Below, in pieces: positions 35,695 to 38,925 of a DNA stretch of 38,925 bases (positions are counted from its first letter, which is position 1; every line of letters begins with the position of its first letter). Both the position numbers and the translations under genes were made by a program. The DNA lies in the IMG/VR virus record IMGVR_UViG_3300009126_000656, positions 1 to 38,925 of that record; one strand, written 5' to 3'. Source of the DNA: a virus. The notes under the pieces are model-generated. The model ran no database searches, was not told the origin of the DNA, and saw only the letters and a program-made list of their open reading frames with translations.

Positions 35695-37701
35695 ATGAAA
35701 GGTAAAGGGAAAACTAAGGTAGATTTGGAAGCTGCTCAGGAGGCTACGGGAGAAGGCACTACTCCATTAATGGCTGGTGGGCATGAAACTCAGGCTAGCA
35801 GCGGCGGTACTCGCACTAGGAGAAATCTCTCTTCTTCTATCACTAGGACTGATAAATATAAGAATATTGATGATGGTTTAGTCCCCTTCAAATATACCAA
35901 AGGGGTTTCGAATAATTCGAATCTCGACGTAAGAGACGCAGTAATCCTGTGTCAAAAGGCTTATTATAATTTCGCTGTATTTAGAAATACTGTAGACTTA
36001 ATGACAGAGTTCTCTGTTTGTGAAATTTTTCTTCGAGGCGGGAACAAAAAGTCTAGGGAATTTTTTAAAGCGTATTTTAAAAAAATTAAACTTTGGAATT
36101 TGCAAGATAGATTTTTTAGAGAGTATTATCGCAGCGGTAACGTTTTTATTTATAGATTTGATGCAGAGTTACAAAAGCAGGACGCGTTTAAAATTACTCA
36201 AACTTTCGGAGCAGGCTTGAAAGACAAAATAAATCTGCCTATAAGATATGTAGTGCTTAATCCAGCAGACATACAAATTGGCGGAACACTTTCTTTCGTT
36301 GATGGAAAGTATTACAAGCTGGTTACAGATTATGAACTGCATAGGCTTAGAAACCCCGAAACCGAAGAAGACCATCAAGTAATAGAAACCCTTGATGAAA
36401 AATCTAAGGAGAACTTAAAGAAGAGGGGAAACAACTCTGTACTTATACCTCTCCCTTCCGATAAAATTTCAGCGACCTTCTACAAGAAGCAGGACTACGA
36501 GCCTTTCGCCGTGCCTATGGGTTACCCAGTCTTGGCAGACATAAATTGGAAAGCTGAGTTAAAGAAAATGGACATGGCTATTACAAGAACTATGCAGCAA
36601 GCGATTCTTTTAGTGACTATGGGGGATACCCCAGACCGAGGCGGGGTAAATCAAAAAAATCTTGCAGCAATGCAAACCCTTTTCGAAAATCAATCTGTGG
36701 GTAGAGTATTAATTGCAGATTATACAACTAAAGCTCAATTTATTATTCCAGATATTGCTAATCTTCTTGATCCGAAGAAATACGCAATGGTAGATAAAGA
36801 TATTCAAATTGGCCTTAATAATGTTCTCTTGGGCACGGGCGAGAAATTTGCAAACCAATCTGCTCAGATAGATGTTTTTCTATCTAGATTAAAACAGGGG
36901 CGTTCGTCTTTTCTAAATGATTTTCTTATACCAGAAATTAAAAGGGTTTCTAAAATCTTAGGTTTCAAAAGTTATCCTACTCCAGAATTTGATAAACTTC
37001 ATCATGGTGACGAAAGTTTAATATCTAGAGTCTATACTAGGCTAATTGAGATAGGCGTACTAACCCCAGAGGAAGGTATAAGAGCTATTGAAGACGGCAG
37101 GCTTCCTACTTCGCAGGAATCTGAGGAGTCTCAAGAAAAATATAAAAAATTAAGAGACAAGGGGCTTTATGAGCCTATCACTGGTGGGCCAGAGACTCAA
37201 AGAGAGCTTGCAGATAAACAGGGGGAGGTGCAAAAAGAATTATTAGAAATGAAACCAATGCCCGCGCCCTCACCCAATAAAAAACCCGCCGGGCAACCGG
37301 GTAGTGGAACCAACAAGGGTGTTCCTCAAAAGGATAGGGTTAAAACCCCAATCGGAGAAAAAAAGGTAAAGGTCGCAGCCAGAGAAGGTTATAGCTTGTC
37401 CAAGGTAACGGAGAACTTAACCTTGGCTAGCAAACTAAATAAAGATGTTGAAGTAGAGCTTCGCAAAGCCCATGACATAAAGAGGCTTAGCAAGCAGCAG
37501 AAAGAAGTTGCGGAAAATATTACAGAACTAATCATAGCTAATGAAGACCCCAAGGACTGGAATAACAAGAAGGCCAAAAGCTATGTTAAAAAACCCGTAG
37601 ATAAAAATCCCGATAGAGTCAAAGGGGTTGAAGAAATTGCTGCCGAACATCAAATCGATCCTTATCTTGCAAGTATATTATATGCTAGTAAAAAAGATTA
37701 A
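35695..37701 (+). CDS. Portal protein
   Basis: A 668-residue protein directly after terminase, with the portal-type blocks LVPFKYTKG, AYYNFAVFRNTVDLMTEF, FREYYRSGNVFIYRF, YVVLNPADIQIGG and the helical wing around LKKMDMAITRTMQQAI. The long C-terminus (from about 490) is Pro/Lys-rich and probably disordered or for connector contacts. Start is ATG35695, with GTG35692 possible. It forms the dodecameric DNA channel of the head. Confidence 0.85.
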   Translation: MKGKGKTKVDLEAAQEATGEGTTPLMAGGHETQASSGGTRTRRNLSSSITRTDKYKNIDDGLVPFKYTKGVSNNSNLDVRDAVILCQKAYYNFAVFRNTVDLMTEFSVCEIFLRGGNKKSREFFKAYFKKIKLWNLQDRFFREYYRSGNVFIYRFDAELQKQDAFKITQTFGAGLKDKINLPIRYVVLNPADIQIGGTLSFVDGKYYKLVTDYELHRLRNPETEEDHQVIETLDEKSKENLKKRGNNSVLIPLPSDKISATFYKKQDYEPFAVPMGYPVLADINWKAELKKMDMAITRTMQQAILLVTMGDTPDRGGVNQKNLAAMQTLFENQSVGRVLIADYTTKAQFIIPDIANLLDPKKYAMVDKDIQIGLNNVLLGTGEKFANQSAQIDVFLSRLKQGRSSFLNDFLIPEIKRVSKILGFKSYPTPEFDKLHHGDESLISRVYTRLIEIGVLTPEEGIRAIEDGRLPTSQESEESQEKYKKLRDKGLYEPITGGPETQRELADKQGEVQKELLEMKPMPAPSPNKKPAGQPGSGTNKGVPQKDRVKTPIGEKKVKVAAREGYSLSKVTENLTLASKLNKDVEVELRKAHDIKRLSKQQKEVAENITELIIANEDPKDWNNKKAKSYVKKPVDKNPDRVKGVEEIAAEHQIDPYLASILYASKKD

Positions 37702-37710
37702 GGATGAAAG

Positions 37711-38925
37711 ATGTCGGACAGAAATAGAATAATCTACAACATTCAAGATGTTTTCTTCGGCCATTCGGCGGGAGAGGTTCACGAGATTGCTGGCTATCAA
37801 ATCCTAAAAAGAATAAATAGGATTCAAAGTTTTGATTATGACATTTCTGCTTCTAGAGAAGATGTTTCCGTAATAGGCCGTAACCAAAATATTTCTAGAC
37901 CGGCTATTCAACCTCCGGAAGTAAATATAAATTTTTCTTATATTCTAGACGGAGTTAATAATGAAAACAGGATGGGACTCAGCGTTCATAACGACTTTAC
38001 AGTACATGATCACAACATACCCGCTCACTTACCCTTGGTTTCTGGGTTTTATGATCACTCAAGAAACTCTGACAGAAGAAATGTTTATCTCATTGTAGAT
38101 AAGGCAAATAACGACACGCATGGGCATCATGATGGGTATCCAAATTATTTATTAAACACAGATAACATTCATAACCTGTGGGACCCCGAGGCTAGCGGCT
38201 ATGGCGTGTTAGCTTTTCAAAATTGTTATTTATCAAGCTACTCCGTAGATGTTTCAGTGGGTAATTTGCCCGAGGCTTCTGTCGGCATGATTGCAGATAA
38301 TGTAAACTTTTATTCTTCGGGAAGCGGCATTAAGGTTCCAAGTATAAACGAGGTAGACGGAGCGGTACAATACAGTGATGACGAGATAGTTATACCCAAG
38401 CACTTTAAAGAAGATGATCCAAACTTATCTACTTCTTTAGTTTCGTTCGAACCCGGAAATATTACAGCTTCTATAACAAAAGAAACTGAAGATGGAATAC
38501 TTTTTCATACGGACGTACTCAAGGGGTGCAGCGTAAAAATAAATTTAAACAGAGAAAACGTTTCCTATATAGGTAATAAAGTATACGCCGATAGACCTAT
38601 CGTACCCCCTTCTACCGTAAATATGAATCTTGACTTCACGGTGAAGGAAACTTTAAGCGGTAGCTTTTTAGACGATTTAAATAGAGATGAAGATTACAAT
38701 GTAAGGGTAAGTTTTAAAACGAAAGATGGCTTGGAGGGTTTGGGTTATACTCTGGCTTACGCTAAAATTGATGATGTAAGCTATAGTTCTCAAATTGGAT
38801 CAGAGAAAACAGCAAGTCTTTCCCTGACTAGCGATATAGATATAGATAGTATCAAGCGAGGCTTATTTATAAGCGGGCAACTAGTTTCTGTCACGGCCCA
38901 GCTTTATGAGAAGGGGGATTCAGTT
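37711..38925 (+). CDS. Structural protein, 3' end outside window
   Basis: Open from ATG37711 through the window end (405 codons, no stop). AAGGA lies about 7 nt before the ATG. The product starts MSDRNRIIYNIQDVFFGHSA and is rich in Asn, Ser and beta-like segments, typical of virion (head-neck or tail) proteins. Portal neighbourhood supports a structural role; the exact part cannot be named. Confidence 0.7.
   Translation, partial: MSDRNRIIYNIQDVFFGHSAGEVHEIAGYQILKRINRIQSFDYDISASREDVSVIGRNQNISRPAIQPPEVNINFSYILDGVNNENRMGLSVHNDFTVHDHNIPAHLPLVSGFYDHSRNSDRRNVYLIVDKANNDTHGHHDGYPNYLLNTDNIHNLWDPEASGYGVLAFQNCYLSSYSVDVSVGNLPEASVGMIADNVNFYSSGSGIKVPSINEVDGAVQYSDDEIVIPKHFKEDDPNLSTSLVSFEPGNITASITKETEDGILFHTDVLKGCSVKINLNRENVSYIGNKVYADRPIVPPSTVNMNLDFTVKETLSGSFLDDLNRDEDYNVRVSFKTKDGLEGLGYTLAYAKIDDVSYSSQIGSEKTASLSLTSDIDIDSIKRGLFISGQLVSVTAQLYEKGDSV

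Noticed and set aside
1-38925. Prophage or plasmid origin
   Set aside because: No integrase, repressor/cro pair, attachment site or plasmid replication gene was seen; gene content is that of a virulent tailed phage, though the rest of the genome is not visible.

Overview
This window is a continuous piece of a tailed bacteriophage genome (class Caudoviricetes), probably a large virulent phage. The evidence is a tightly packed set of about 75 mostly tiny genes, together with recognisable phage genes: large terminase subunit, portal, rIIA-like and rIIB-like proteins, a T4 gp55-like late sigma factor, ATP-dependent DNA ligase, PhoH-like ATPase, SleB-type wall hydrolase and a GP88-family protein. 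I see no integrase, CRISPR array, rRNA or convincing tRNA. The host cannot be read directly. The phage RpoD-like sigma factor (7745-8590) has region 2 wording that reminds me of Verrucomicrobia/Planctomycetes sigma factors, a weak hint only.

Layout. 1-8.8 kb: small hypothetical genes plus a glycosyltransferase-like protein, a helix-hairpin-helix DNA glycosylase/lyase, DNA ligase, a possible lysis group (membrane peptide, lipoprotein, SleB hydrolase) and a sigma factor. 8.9-12.9 kb: rIIA-like and rIIB-like genes around an acidic protein. 13.4-14.5 kb: a gene-poor stretch with an odd GC-richer segment, a tandem operator-like repeat and AT-rich DNA. 14.5-25.4 kb: a RuvB-like helicase, DUF932 and GP88 proteins, then a long run of small genes, many with a private promoter. 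25.7-38.9 kb: late/structural region with glycosyltransferase, PhoH, ClpP-like protease, HAD phosphatase, three Cys-rich peptides, a four-gene island on the minus strand, a zinc-ribbon protein, the late sigma factor, a possible small terminase, a zinc-finger/ERCC4 nuclease, large terminase, portal and the start of a structural protein.

The most striking signal is regulatory. Three promoter families can be read by eye. Class 1 (8 sites, whole early region) has TTGAC(A/T), a 17-bp spacer with a CCGTAAA block always at spacer positions 4-10, and a -10 box; in six of them the -35 box overlaps the TGA stop codon of the gene before. Class 2 (8 sites, 17.7-24.1 kb) has TTGACA, a 17-bp spacer ending in a T-run plus TGnG, and TATATT-like -10 boxes only 5-8 nt before the start codon, which predicts leaderless mRNAs. 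Class 3 (4 sites, 16.3-25 kb) lacks a -35 box and instead has a GGAC-N7-GTCC-CACCC box exactly 27 bp upstream of the -10. Seven copies of a 33-35 bp GC-rich palindromic element sit between transcription units in the same region. The late region instead shows a GTGTAATTT-like motif upstream of several genes on both strands, a candidate target of the gp55-like sigma factor.

Small-gene observations of note: a 49-residue ArfA-like ribosome-rescue candidate (17714-17863), an RNA element whose 11-bp long-range helix would hide the ribosome binding site of the gene at 5026, and a Cys-rich lipoprotein cluster near 28.5-29.1 kb. All names rest on motif reading without database searches.
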